Shown piece after piece: positions 18,652 to 28,088 of a stretch of DNA of 64,000 bases (position 1 is its first letter; every line of letters starts with the position of its first letter). The position numbers and the translations under genes were made by a program. The notes below the pieces were generated by a model, which was not told the DNA's origin, did no database searches, and saw only the letters and a list, made by a program, of their open reading frames with translations. This DNA comes from Bacteroidota bacterium. Its GTDB lineage: Bacteria > Bacteroidota > Bacteroidia > NS11-12g > UBA955. Where the stretch lies: NCBI GenBank assembly GCA_030682255.1, contig JAUXOK010000011.1, positions 84,739-148,738 of the forward strand, read 5' to 3'.

Positions 18652-19458
18652 ATGAAGTTTATTGCTCAATTTTTTTTTAAGGGATTATACTATTTATTAA
18701 CTGATAAAAGCTTTAGAAAATTTGTAGTTATTGCATCAATTTATGGGATAAAAAAACGTATTCCTACTAATAAAATCAGCGTTAATAATTTTAAAATTAA
18801 TATTTTACACAATAAATCGTTTGTATGGCAGTATTATGAAATTTATTTCAAAAAATATTACAATTTTCTCACTTCAAATAAATACCCAATTATTATAGAT
18901 TGTGGTGCAAACTTGGGATTAAGTATATTGAATTTCAAAGAGCAATATCCTAATTCTAAAATATATGCTTTTGAAGCAGACAAAGAGGTTTTTAAAGTTT
19001 TGAGTGATAATATTAATTCAAATTTAATAGAAGGAATAACTTTAATAAACAAAGCCGTTTGGCATAAGAACGAGATAATTAGTTTTTTGCCTGATGGTGT
19101 TGATGGTGGAAAAGTAGAACAACATTCAACAAATAATTCAATGCAAATAGATGCTATTGATTTTAAAGAGTTTTTAGATCAATTTGATAAAATCGACTTC
19201 TTGAAAATTGATATTGAAGGTGCAGAAACTGATGTTATACCTCATATTGAATCATGTTTTGATAGAGTTGACAAAGTATTTGTTGAATTTCACTCTTTTA
19301 AAAATAGTCAGCAAAAAATCGAAAATGTAATAAGTGTTCTATCAAAACATTACAGATTGTATATAGATAATCCAAGTTTTAGAAATGAACCATTTTTTCC
19401 ATCAAAGAAGGATAATTTAATGGATTTGCAATTGAATATTTTTGCTTATAAGGATTGA
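18652..19458 (+). CDS. FkbM-family methyltransferase (second of two)
   Basis: 268-aa protein with canonical FkbM motifs: IIDCGANLGLS (AdoMet-binding motif I), YAFEADKEVF (motif II acidic residue), and IDFLKIDIEGAETDVIPHI (hallmark Asp-x-Glu-Gly). It is shorter than and clearly diverged from the preceding FkbM protein, so not a recent duplicate. Its TGA stop overlaps a TTG start of the GT4 gene. Likely methylates a glycan made by the neighbouring transferases. Confidence 0.87.
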   Translation: MKFIAQFFFKGLYYLLTDKSFRKFVVIASIYGIKKRIPTNKISVNNFKINILHNKSFVWQYYEIYFKKYYNFLTSNKYPIIIDCGANLGLSILNFKEQYPNSKIYAFEADKEVFKVLSDNINSNLIEGITLINKAVWHKNEIISFLPDGVDGGKVEQHSTNNSMQIDAIDFKEFLDQFDKIDFLKIDIEGAETDVIPHIESCFDRVDKVFVEFHSFKNSQQKIENVISVLSKHYRLYIDNPSFRNEPFFPSKKDNLMDLQLNIFAYKD

Positions 19459-20627
19459 AGGTATTACACATCAATACAATAGATACAGGAGGGGCGGCAA
19501 TAGCCGCTATTAGACTTCATGAACTTTTACTTTCAAAGGGTATAGAGAGTAAAATGTTGTTCTTGTATCGCTCAGGCAGAGTTAAAGTAAATGAATCTTA
19601 TTATTTCGAAGATTTATTCAAATTTAAAGTTTGTTTTAATTTACTTGTCAAATTAAACATCATATACAATAGACGGTTCACTTTTTACAAACCTAAAATT
19701 TATTTTAATGGACCTGATTCTTTGTTTAATATTTCAAATCATCCAATGTTTCAATGGGCTGATGTTATTCATTTTCATTGGGTTGTTAAGTTTTTAAATT
19801 GGAAAAAAGTATTTAAATACAAATCTAAAAAATATGTTTGGACCTTTCATGATATGAACCCATTTACGGGAGGCGAACATTATAGAACTGGATATAATGA
19901 TGAGTTTAAATTAGTTTCAACAATTAACTTAAAAAGAAAGTTGAAATATTTAAATGGTGTTGATTTACAAGTTATCACTCCAAGTGATTGGATGAATCAG
20001 TTGGTTAAGAAGTCTTATGTTTTCAACAATCATAACGTAATTACTTTAAGAAATCCAGTTCCTTTTGAAATTTTTAAACCTAATTATGAAGAAAACTTAC
20101 AATCAAGAAAATCTACTAAAATAAAATTGTTATTTGTGGCAGAAAATCCAAATGATGTAAGAAAAGGATTCGGATTATTAATTGAAGCCATTAAAAAAAA
20201 TCCAAGTGGTAGTAATTATTCCTTGATTGTATTGGGTAATAATCCAGATTTGAATGGATTGGATATAGAAGTTGATTTGGTGGGAAATATTAATAATCCA
20301 TATAAGTTAGCTGAAATATATAATTCTGCTGACTATTTTATTATTCCATCAATTGAAGATAATTTACCAAATACAGTCTCTGAATCATTGTTATGTGGAA
20401 CTCCTGTTATAGGATTTAATGTAGGTGGTATTCCTGAAATGATAATTAATAATCAAAATGGCTTTTTAGTTGATTCAGAAAATAATCTAGTTGAGGTTTT
20501 AAATTCTATTAAGATGAATCAATTTAAAAAGGAAGAAGTGTTTAATACTGTTAAATCAAAATTAAATGAAGAAGATATTTTTCAATCTTATTTAAAGATT
20601 ATTTCTTTTACTTCACAACCTCAATAA
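19455..20627 (+). CDS. Family 4 glycosyltransferase (TTG start)
   Basis: 390-aa GT-B enzyme. The N-terminal domain begins KVLHINTIDTGGAAIAA and the C-terminal domain has FIIPSIEDNLPNTVSESLLCGTPVIGF, with the conserved Glu residues of GT4 that bind the donor nucleotide. It probably extends a surface polysaccharide using an NDP-sugar. No ATG lies near the family's normal N-terminus; TTG at 19455 overlaps the TGA of the previous gene (TTGA), indicating translational coupling. The last 20 nt overlap the 3' end of the convergent subtilase gene. Confidence 0.87.
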   Translation: MKVLHINTIDTGGAAIAAIRLHELLLSKGIESKMLFLYRSGRVKVNESYYFEDLFKFKVCFNLLVKLNIIYNRRFTFYKPKIYFNGPDSLFNISNHPMFQWADVIHFHWVVKFLNWKKVFKYKSKKYVWTFHDMNPFTGGEHYRTGYNDEFKLVSTINLKRKLKYLNGVDLQVITPSDWMNQLVKKSYVFNNHNVITLRNPVPFEIFKPNYEENLQSRKSTKIKLLFVAENPNDVRKGFGLLIEAIKKNPSGSNYSLIVLGNNPDLNGLDIEVDLVGNINNPYKLAEIYNSADYFIIPSIEDNLPNTVSESLLCGTPVIGFNVGGIPEMIINNQNGFLVDSENNLVEVLNSIKMNQFKKEEVFNTVKSKLNEEDIFQSYLKIISFTSQPQ

Positions 20628-23600
20628 AACCACTCAATTCTTCAAATAACTGAATGTTCTGAACATTTTTTCTGAATTTTATCAAATAATAATAAACGCC
20701 ATTGGGAACAATATCACCTTTGAATTTGCCATCCCACTCAAAATTTGAATCGTTTGTTAAGTAAATAATTTCTCCCCAACGGTTAAAAACTCTGAAATCA
20801 AATTCAATCAATTGACAGTTGCTTTTAATGGCAAAATAATCATTGATGTTATTTTTGTTTGGTGAAAATCCATTTGGTATCCAAACATCGCATTGGCATC
20901 TGTCGTCAAATACTTCAAAGTAAGCTGTTGTATCACCACATTCTGTTTTGGCTTCTACAAAATATTTGCCTGGAAGGGTAACTAATAAAGTTGGTCCAGT
21001 TGATTGATTATACCAACGGTATGTTTGACCAGGAATTGATGTGAGTTGGTAATTGAAATTTGTGTTGATGCATTTGGTGGTATCTTTAATGCCAAATATA
21101 ACAGGTTGTTGCCCCTTTGTAACATCTATTTCATCAATGTATTCACATTGGTTAGAATCGGTAATAATTAAAGAGTATTTCCCCGAATTATTAATGTTTA
21201 TACTATTGCTTGTTGAATTATTGTTCCAAAAATATTTAACACCATTAAAAGTTCTATCAACTTTGAGTGTTCCATTGTTTTTACAAAGTAACGAATCTCC
21301 TATGATCTTAAATTGAGGCAATTGATATTCGTCAATTTTGATAGTATCTGAACTGAAACAGCCTGTTGCTTGATCAGTAACTTTCAGCCAATAAAAGCCT
21401 GATTTGTTGACCGAAATTGATTGAGTCATTGCACCTGTATTCCAAAGATAGAAGCCAGATGTATTAGCTCTTAAGTTAACTGATTCATTGATGCAGAAAC
21501 CTGTGTCATTACCCAAATTAAATGAGGGTAAAGGTAAGTGACTTATGGATACAGAGTCTTTTAAAAGACATTTGCCTTGAATGGAAATTTTAAACAGTCC
21601 TGCATTTTGTGTTGTAATACTTGATGAAGTAGCTCCTGTATTCCATAAATAGGGACCTTGGCTTTTTACGTTTAATGTAACAGCATTGCCTGGACATACT
21701 GCTGTATCTCGTGGTTGTATGAGTATTGTGTCAGCTTTGAAAAAAACCTGCATCGAATCTTTATTGGTACAACCATATTCATCCACAATGCTTAAAATAT
21801 ATTTTTGGGCAACGTTTGTTTTTAAAATGGGGTCTGAGAGAAAGGGATTGGATAGTCCAGTTGTTGGAGTCCATTGGTAAATGGTTCTGCCAAAGCTCTC
21901 CTCGCCTAAATGCATGGTATCTAAACCACAGATGGTATAATCTGGTCCCGCATTGGCTTTTGGTTTAGCATGGATAAAATAATCAGCTTTGATGGTGTCG
22001 TTTGAGCAAATATCAGATAAAATTAACACAACATTAGCATTCAGTGAATTGTTATATATGATAGGGGGTGGGTTTTTACCTACGTAAGTATTAATATTTG
22101 CGCCACTGAATTTCCATAAAAAATAGACTGAATTGGGGTCATAGGTCGAAGTGTTGATGAAATTAACAGTATCACCTTCACAGATGTTTTCTTGTTGGCA
22201 CTCAAATCTGGCAACACTTTTACAACAGCTTTTATCAACTGTGATTTTTAAACTATCATAAGCTTTCATGCCATTTTGATCGGTAACTGTTAGTAGATAT
22301 GTAGTGGTTTCTTTAGGCGAAAAATAAGGTTGTGCTATTTTATTGTTGTTTAAATTTAAATTGGGTAACCATTCATATTTGTATGGTTTTGAACCACAAA
22401 TTGCATAAGGACTCAACGGTTGGATACTATCTCCTATGCAGATATCAGCATCAGATGGCATTAAAAGTATTTTAAGGGAGTTGTTAATTTCTATAGTTTT
22501 TTGAATCGTATCAGCACAGATTTGATTGCCTAAAGAGGAAGTCACTATTAATTTAACCTGGAATGACCCCGCTTGTTGATAGAGTTTTTGAGGTGATTGT
22601 TTGCCGCTTATTGAAGAGTTATCTCCAAAATCCCAATACCAGCCATTGATGTCAAATTGATTGCTATCTAAAGCTGAACCAATAAATGAAGTACTATCAC
22701 CAAGACAAGTGCTAAAAGAAGAAAAATCACCACTGAGTTTGCAGTTTTTTTGTATGAAAGAAAGATTAGATTTGCATGTAAAATTTGTGGTTAATGATGT
22801 TTTGTTTTTGGAAATTGATGATGAAGCATTTATACTAATATTTCCACTAGAAAAGTTGCCATTATTAGTATTGGGTGACAAATTTGTCACACTGACTGTA
22901 TTTAAGACGTTTTTGCATTTGTTTCTAAGTTTACAATTTAATTTGCCTATTACAACTTGTTTATTAGTTTGATTCTCATAACCTACATAGTAAATACTAT
23001 TATCATTGGTTATAGAAATGCCATTTATGACATCTTCTGTATTTGTACCTATAGAATTGTAAAGTAAAACATTGCCATTTGTGTCTAATGTCATTATATA
23101 ACCATCTGCATTACCTTTACTTACAGACCATGAAGTTATAATTTTATCATTTTCAACGATTGTTTTTGTTTGTGAAATAAATGTATTTGTTGAAGATGCA
23201 GGATATTTTTTCGCCCACAATAATGTGCCATTTAATCTATGTTTAGTTATACAAAGTTCTCTATTGATTGTCCCTGAAGTAGTCTCAGAATATCCGGATG
23301 TATATATGTGGTTTTTATAATGATAGACAGAAAAAAAGTAAGCTTTTTCTGCACTCGCTAAATAACCATTTGAGAAAATAAGATTACCAGAGCTATTTAC
23401 CTTAAATAAAAATCGACCAAGTGAAGCTTGATAACCTACAATATAAATGTTGCCATAATTGTCTTCTGTCATAGATTCTGGTCTCTCATTACTTGATGAA
23501 GTTCCAAAATTTCTAGTCCAAATAATAGTCCCTGATGTGTCAATTTTAACAACCATGATATCTTCGCCACCAAAACTATTGCTGACAACTGGACCCATGA

Positions 23601-25782
23601 AATAAATGTATTTATTATCATATTTGGATATTAAAATATTTCTCATGTATTCGATGCTAGATCCACTAAAAAACCTTTCCCATTTTAGGTTGCCTACAGA
23701 ATTAAATTTTGCGATATACATCATTTTATCAGAACTGCTATTATCAGGATAAACGGAGGCAGCAATGTATGAGTTTTGTTTTGAATCTACTTTTACTGAA
23801 TAAATTAAATCGGTATATCTATTGCCAATATTTACATTCCAAATAACATCTCCACCTTGGTTTAATCTTGTTAAAAAACCATCAAATGAATTGTTAGATT
23901 GATTGTATAAACTACCAACGATAAATACATTTGTATCACTTTCTATTTCTATGTCATATCCAATATCATCTCCACTCCCTCCAAAGGTTGCATGAAATCT
24001 AAGAGAACTATCGCAATTCGAATTACTGATTTGGTTAGTTACAGTAATTTTGGTTGAGTCTTTTACTGTGCCAAAACAACCGAAACTGGATACTGATATG
24101 GGTTTATAAACAATGCTGCTATCAGGTGTTTTTAGTATAAAATAAGGTGTTTGTAAAATGTTGTAAATGGTGTCTTTTTTGTTTTTGTCTTGATATACGA
24201 GTGTCCAAGGGGCTACACCTGTAAAATCGGCTTTGATGGTAGCATATTCTCCTTTGTTAATTGTTTGTACCCCCGAAAACCTAACTTCTGGTTTGCCAAT
24301 GGTTATGTAATTCAGTTTTTCTATTACATCTGTGTCGTTGCCTCTTATCACGGTTAGTTTCACTTTATATGTGCCATTGGTGTTGTATCTTACAAATGGA
24401 TTTTGATTGGTAGATACTGAAGGTGTACCTCCTTGAAATTCCCAATACCATGAATTGGGTGTTTGCACGCTTTTGTCGATGTATCTAATTGTATCTCCAA
24501 TGCATAAAAATTGTTTACTTGTTGTAAATTGAGCATTTACAGTTTTAACACAAAGCAAAGCTTTATAGGCATTTATTCTACCAGCTCCAATCGAATCAAT
24601 GATAGTTTGATTCATAGAATCAATATTGTCGCAAGTGTTTTTTAGACAACTTTCTACTTGTGCAGCTGTTAAATTGGGATTGCGACTTAACATCAATGCA
24701 CATAAGCCAGATACCAAAGGACATGCCATGGATGTGCCACTTTTATAACCATATGAATTGCCAGGTATGGTGCTATAAATACTTGAACCTGGAGCCATTA
24801 CATCAATCCAAGTGCCATAATTAGAAAACCTGCTTTTAGCATCTGTATTGGTTGTTGAACCAACTGAAATTACATAATTATATCTAGCAGGATACACTGG
24901 AATAATTGAACTTCTATTACCTGCTGCTGCTACACAAACAATTTCCCTTTGATCCGCTACATCAAAAAGTAATTGATAAATATAAGAATAAGTTGGTCCG
25001 CTCCAACTCATGCTGATAACTCTTGCCCCATTTTCAATGGCATATTCAACACCTTGATAGGGATTAAATACACTAGAAGAGCCATTTCTGCCACATTTTA
25101 TGGGCATAATTTTGATGTTGAAACCAATGCCGGATATGCCGTTATTGTTGTCTGTTCTTGCGCCTATAGTTCCCGCACAATGAGTGCCATGACTTAGATT
25201 GTTGGAAACTGTTACATGAGGGTCGTTATCATTATCTGCCATGTCCCATCCAAACACATCGTCAATATAACCATTGTTATCATCATCTATGCCATTGTTT
25301 GGAATTTCATTGATGTTTTTCCATAAAGTAGGTTGTAAATCTGAATGCGCAGTATCCATGCCATCATCAATTAAAGCCACAACTATTTTTTTGCCTCCTT
25401 TTTCTAAATCCCATGCTTGTGGTGCTTTAATTTTTTCTAAATTCCACATAACACTTGCGTTATGATCATTGGGTGAATAGGATAATTGATATTCTGGCAC
25501 TTCTTCGATTAAAGAAACAATATTTGTCTTTTGAATTAAGTCAAGTTGAAGTTTGTTAAGAGGAGTTTCAAAATCTAAGACATAAACTCTATCTAATCCT
25601 TTTTCTCGGAGTGTTTTAAAAGCTTTGAAGTATGTAAAAGGGATTTTAACAGTGTTTTTGATTTCTAATATGCTTTTTTCTATATTATCAGAACTGTTAA
25701 ATTGAACGAAATATTCTTTTGCAGAAACAAAATGATAAGAAAAAAGAATAATACTAAGAATGATGTGTTTTTTGAGAAACAT
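20608..25782 (-). CDS. Giant T9SS-exported subtilisin-like protease with PKD-type repeats
   Basis: 1724-aa secreted protein. Signal peptide residues 1-21 (ending VSAK). The S8 peptidase domain (~110-410) has the triad D139 (ALIDDGMD), H198 (SHGTHCAG) and S351 (SGTSMAC). A PKD-like domain follows (~420-495), then a beta-propeller/SBBP-like block (~595-960, repeated units such as GFLTRLNQGGDVIWN and LTRNF-type strands), more PKD domains (~1035-1110) and Ig-like segments with many Cys, and a T9SS type B (gliding-associated CHU_C) sorting domain over the last ~90 residues (FSPNKNNINDYF, FNRWGEIIY, WDG). It should degrade protein or act as a surface adhesin-protease. Catalytic residues are intact. 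Confidence 0.92.
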   Translation of the reverse strand: MFLKKHIILSIILFSYHFVSAKEYFVQFNSSDNIEKSILEIKNTVKIPFTYFKAFKTLREKGLDRVYVLDFETPLNKLQLDLIQKTNIVSLIEEVPEYQLSYSPNDHNASVMWNLEKIKAPQAWDLEKGGKKIVVALIDDGMDTAHSDLQPTLWKNINEIPNNGIDDDNNGYIDDVFGWDMADNDNDPHVTVSNNLSHGTHCAGTIGARTDNNNGISGIGFNIKIMPIKCGRNGSSSVFNPYQGVEYAIENGARVISMSWSGPTYSYIYQLLFDVADQREIVCVAAAGNRSSIIPVYPARYNYVISVGSTTNTDAKSRFSNYGTWIDVMAPGSSIYSTIPGNSYGYKSGTSMACPLVSGLCALMLSRNPNLTAAQVESCLKNTCDNIDSMNQTIIDSIGAGRINAYKALLCVKTVNAQFTTSKQFLCIGDTIRYIDKSVQTPNSWYWEFQGGTPSVSTNQNPFVRYNTNGTYKVKLTVIRGNDTDVIEKLNYITIGKPEVRFSGVQTINKGEYATIKADFTGVAPWTLVYQDKNKKDTIYNILQTPYFILKTPDSSIVYKPISVSSFGCFGTVKDSTKITVTNQISNSNCDSSLRFHATFGGSGDDIGYDIEIESDTNVFIVGSLYNQSNNSFDGFLTRLNQGGDVIWNVNIGNRYTDLIYSVKVDSKQNSYIAASVYPDNSSSDKMMYIAKFNSVGNLKWERFFSGSSIEYMRNILISKYDNKYIYFMGPVVSNSFGGEDIMVVKIDTSGTIIWTRNFGTSSSNERPESMTEDNYGNIYIVGYQASLGRFLFKVNSSGNLIFSNGYLASAEKAYFFSVYHYKNHIYTSGYSETTSGTINRELCITKHRLNGTLLWAKKYPASSTNTFISQTKTIVENDKIITSWSVSKGNADGYIMTLDTNGNVLLYNSIGTNTEDVINGISITNDNSIYYVGYENQTNKQVVIGKLNCKLRNKCKNVLNTVSVTNLSPNTNNGNFSSGNISINASSSISKNKTSLTTNFTCKSNLSFIQKNCKLSGDFSSFSTCLGDSTSFIGSALDSNQFDINGWYWDFGDNSSISGKQSPQKLYQQAGSFQVKLIVTSSLGNQICADTIQKTIEINNSLKILLMPSDADICIGDSIQPLSPYAICGSKPYKYEWLPNLNLNNNKIAQPYFSPKETTTYLLTVTDQNGMKAYDSLKITVDKSCCKSVARFECQQENICEGDTVNFINTSTYDPNSVYFLWKFSGANINTYVGKNPPPIIYNNSLNANVVLILSDICSNDTIKADYFIHAKPKANAGPDYTICGLDTMHLGEESFGRTIYQWTPTTGLSNPFLSDPILKTNVAQKYILSIVDEYGCTNKDSMQVFFKADTILIQPRDTAVCPGNAVTLNVKSQGPYLWNTGATSSSITTQNAGLFKISIQGKCLLKDSVSISHLPLPSFNLGNDTGFCINESVNLRANTSGFYLWNTGAMTQSISVNKSGFYWLKVTDQATGCFSSDTIKIDEYQLPQFKIIGDSLLCKNNGTLKVDRTFNGVKYFWNNNSTSNSININNSGKYSLIITDSNQCEYIDEIDVTKGQQPVIFGIKDTTKCINTNFNYQLTSIPGQTYRWYNQSTGPTLLVTLPGKYFVEAKTECGDTTAYFEVFDDRCQCDVWIPNGFSPNKNNINDYFAIKSNCQLIEFDFRVFNRWGEIIYLTNDSNFEWDGKFKGDIVPNGVYYYLIKFRKNVQNIQLFEELSGFIEVVK

Positions 25783-25807
25783 AAAGGTTAGTTTTGGATT
25801 TAATTTT

Positions 25808-25815
25808 CAAAAATA
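25808..25815 (-). promoter_or_regulatory. -7 box (TATTTTTG) for the subtilase gene
   Basis: Exact TAnnTTTG on the minus strand, 25 nt before the ATG at 25782. Confidence 0.55.
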
Positions 25816-25859
25816 CTTAATTAATCTTGAAAAAAACAAATTAATTCATAAATTAATGT

Positions 25860-25867
25860 TACCTTTG
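25860..25867 (+). promoter_or_regulatory. -7 box (TACCTTTG) for the RNA helicase gene
   Basis: Exact TAnnTTTG, 11 nt before the ATG at 25879; divergent from the subtilase promoter 44 bp away. Confidence 0.6.
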
Positions 25868-25878
25868 CACCTCATTTT

Positions 25879-27738
25879 ATGACAATAACATTTCAAAACA
25901 TGGGTTTAAGTCAACCCGTTTTTGATGCGATTAGTGATTTAGGCTACATCAATCCGACTCCGATTCAACAACAAGCCATCCCGGTTTTATTAAGTGGAAC
26001 AAAAGATTTTGTTGGTTTAGCACAAACAGGCACAGGCAAAACAGCAGCATTCGGCTTGCCGCTATTATCCCTCGTTGACACTTCCATCAAACAAGTACAA
26101 GGGCTCGTAATTTGCCCCACCAGAGAACTCTGCATTCAAATTACAAACGATTTCAAAGATTACGCTAAGTATCTTCCAGATTTTAATCATGTTGCCGTTT
26201 ACGGTGGCAGTAGTATCGAAACTCAAATCAGACAAATTAAAAAAGGTGTCCAAATCGTAGTTGCTACGCCAGGTCGTCTAATCGATTTGATTGAAAGAAA
26301 AGCACTTAAATTAGATGCTGTAACGCATGTGGTTTTAGACGAAGCTGACGAAATGCTAAACATGGGTTTCAAAGAAGACATCGATTTAATTCTTTCTCAT
26401 GCTACCAGTCGCCAAGCGGCTTGGTTATTTAGTGCTACAATGCCTAAAGCTGTGAAAAGAATTTCTGAAACCTTTATGAACGATCCGTTTGAGGTAAAAG
26501 TAGAATCTAATGCTACAGCCAAAAACATTCAACACGTTTATTACCAATGTCAATCTAACCAAAAATACGAAGTATTAAAAAGATTGATAGATTATAATCC
26601 GGGTATGTATGGTATAGTTTTTACAAGAACTAAAGCTGAAGCCCAAGACATCACCGAAAAACTTTTGAAAGAAAGTTATGAGATTGATGCCATACATGGT
26701 GATTTAAGTCAACAACAAAGAGACAAAGTAATGGGTCGTTTTAGAGATAAAACCATCCGTTTATTAATAGCTACAGATGTGGCAGCTAGAGGTATTGATG
26801 TGGATAGCATTTCACACGTTATCAATTATGCCTTGCCAGACGAACCTGAAGTTTACACTCACAGAAGCGGTAGAACTGCAAGAGCAGGGAAATCTGGTGT
26901 TTGTATCAGTATCGTTCATAGCAGAGAAGTTGGTAGAATCAGAGATTTAGAAAGAATGATGAAAGTGCCTTTCGAAAAATTAATGATTCCTAGTGGTATC
27001 GAGGTTTGTGAAAAACAATTTGTGGCTTTTATCGATAAAATTAAAGCTACTGAGGTTAACCACGGTGACTACGAACAATACATGCCATACTTAACAGAGC
27101 AGTTTGCTGATATGAGTAAAGACGAAATCATTCAAAAAGTAGCGGCTATGGAATTTAATAGATTCTTGAAATACTACGAAAAAGCGGGTGATTTAAACAA
27201 AGACGGCAGAGATAGCAGAAGTTCGAATAGCAATTATTCAAGGTTATTTATCAGTTTGGGTTCTAAAGATGGGTTTTATAAAGCTGCATTTTTAGAGTTC
27301 TTATTAGATTCAACTGGACATACCAAAGCACAATTAGGTAAAATAGATTTGCAAGATTCATTCAGTTTCTTTGAAGTTGAAAAAGATATTGCAGATAGTT
27401 TCATCGAAACCTTCAACGGTAAAAAGTTCAAAGGCAGAGAAATTAGAATTGAAGTTTCTAACGAAAAACCAATGGGCGAGCGCAACAACCGTTCTTCGGG
27501 CGGCTATGGCGGTGGTGGCGGAGGTAACAGAAGAAGCTACGGTGGTGGCGGTGGTGGAAGAGGTTATGGCGGTGGCGGAGATAGAGATAGAGGAGGCGAC
27601 AGACCTAGCTTTGATTCTTCGAAAAGAAGAGACAGAAAAACCGATGGACCAGCACCAAGCAGTGGCGGCATCTACGGTAAAAAACGTGATTCGAGAGATG
27701 GTGGTGGCGGAAGCCGTGGACCAAAGAAAAGGTATTAA
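25879..27738 (+). CDS. DEAD-box RNA helicase with DbpA-type RNA-binding domain and RGG tail
   Basis: 619-aa ATP-dependent RNA helicase. Q motif near 28-31 (TPIQ), Walker A AQTGTGKT 48-55, PTREL 80-84, DEAD 154-157, SAT 185-187, ARGID 303-307 and HRSGRTARAG 328-337 give a complete SF2 core. Residues ~448-520 resemble the DbpA C-terminal RNA-recognition fold. From ~525 the tail is Gly/Arg-rich (repeated GGYGGGGGG and RGYGGGG blocks), an unstructured RNA-binding region. Likely roles are ribosome assembly, cold adaptation and mRNA remodelling. Monocistronic with terminator. Confidence 0.93.
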   Translation: MTITFQNMGLSQPVFDAISDLGYINPTPIQQQAIPVLLSGTKDFVGLAQTGTGKTAAFGLPLLSLVDTSIKQVQGLVICPTRELCIQITNDFKDYAKYLPDFNHVAVYGGSSIETQIRQIKKGVQIVVATPGRLIDLIERKALKLDAVTHVVLDEADEMLNMGFKEDIDLILSHATSRQAAWLFSATMPKAVKRISETFMNDPFEVKVESNATAKNIQHVYYQCQSNQKYEVLKRLIDYNPGMYGIVFTRTKAEAQDITEKLLKESYEIDAIHGDLSQQQRDKVMGRFRDKTIRLLIATDVAARGIDVDSISHVINYALPDEPEVYTHRSGRTARAGKSGVCISIVHSREVGRIRDLERMMKVPFEKLMIPSGIEVCEKQFVAFIDKIKATEVNHGDYEQYMPYLTEQFADMSKDEIIQKVAAMEFNRFLKYYEKAGDLNKDGRDSRSSNSNYSRLFISLGSKDGFYKAAFLEFLLDSTGHTKAQLGKIDLQDSFSFFEVEKDIADSFIETFNGKKFKGREIRIEVSNEKPMGERNNRSSGGYGGGGGGNRRSYGGGGGGRGYGGGGDRDRGGDRPSFDSSKRRDRKTDGPAPSSGGIYGKKRDSRDGGGGSRGPKKRY

Positions 27739-27759
27739 ACCCCAATAACAATCAATTGA

Positions 27760-27790
27760 AAAGCCTCACAGAAATGTGGGGCTTTTTTTT
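27760..27790 (+). terminator. Rho-independent terminator after the helicase gene
   Basis: AAGCCTCACA pairs with TGTGGGGCTT (one T:G wobble), 4-nt loop, then eight T. Stem 27760-27770/27775-27785. Confidence 0.85.
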
Positions 27791-27805
27791 GGGGAGAATT
27801 TTTCT

Positions 27806-27937
27806 TTTGGGCGCCTAGTACTCCTTTCAGTCGTGAGACCGCTTCGCTAAGTTCCTCGCCCTTTGGGTTCACTATCGCTCCGTGCTACACTGAATTTCGC
27901 ACCTGCCTTGTAGGCAGCCTCCGGTCTTGGGGCGCGG
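27806..27937. repeat. GC-rich intergenic element with hairpins
   Basis: About 130 nt of clearly GC-richer sequence in an AT-rich genome, starting TTTGGGCGCC and ending TTGGGGCGCGGG, so GGGCGC flanks it in direct orientation. Internal pairing includes CTGCCT-TGT-AGGCAG (27903-27917) and the pair GTGC/GCAC near 27882-27902. It encodes no ORF I can support. The text resembles GC-rich intergenic repeats of Bacteroidota that I know from memory; copy number here cannot be tested. The rest of the 27791-28088 gap (27938-28088) is unusual, with GATGCGATGGCGCACAC and TGTGAGCGAGGACTG, but is unassigned. It marks the left side of the ubiquitin-like island. Confidence 0.6.
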
Positions 27938-28088
27938 GAATCATTTTTGAAACACGGATTTTGAATTTTTATTATTTGAAGTCGATGATAGGATGCGATG
28001 GCGCACACTAACAGGATGTGAGCGAGGACTGTTATTGGTGATTTTGGTTAAACCGATATCAACAAAGGTCTCAAAATGGCTAAATTTG

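Noticed and set aside
27371..27748. 125-aa ORF over the helicase RGG tail
   Set aside because: Frame shadow of the Gly/Arg-rich helicase tail; composition is produced by the GGN repeats and there is no promoter.
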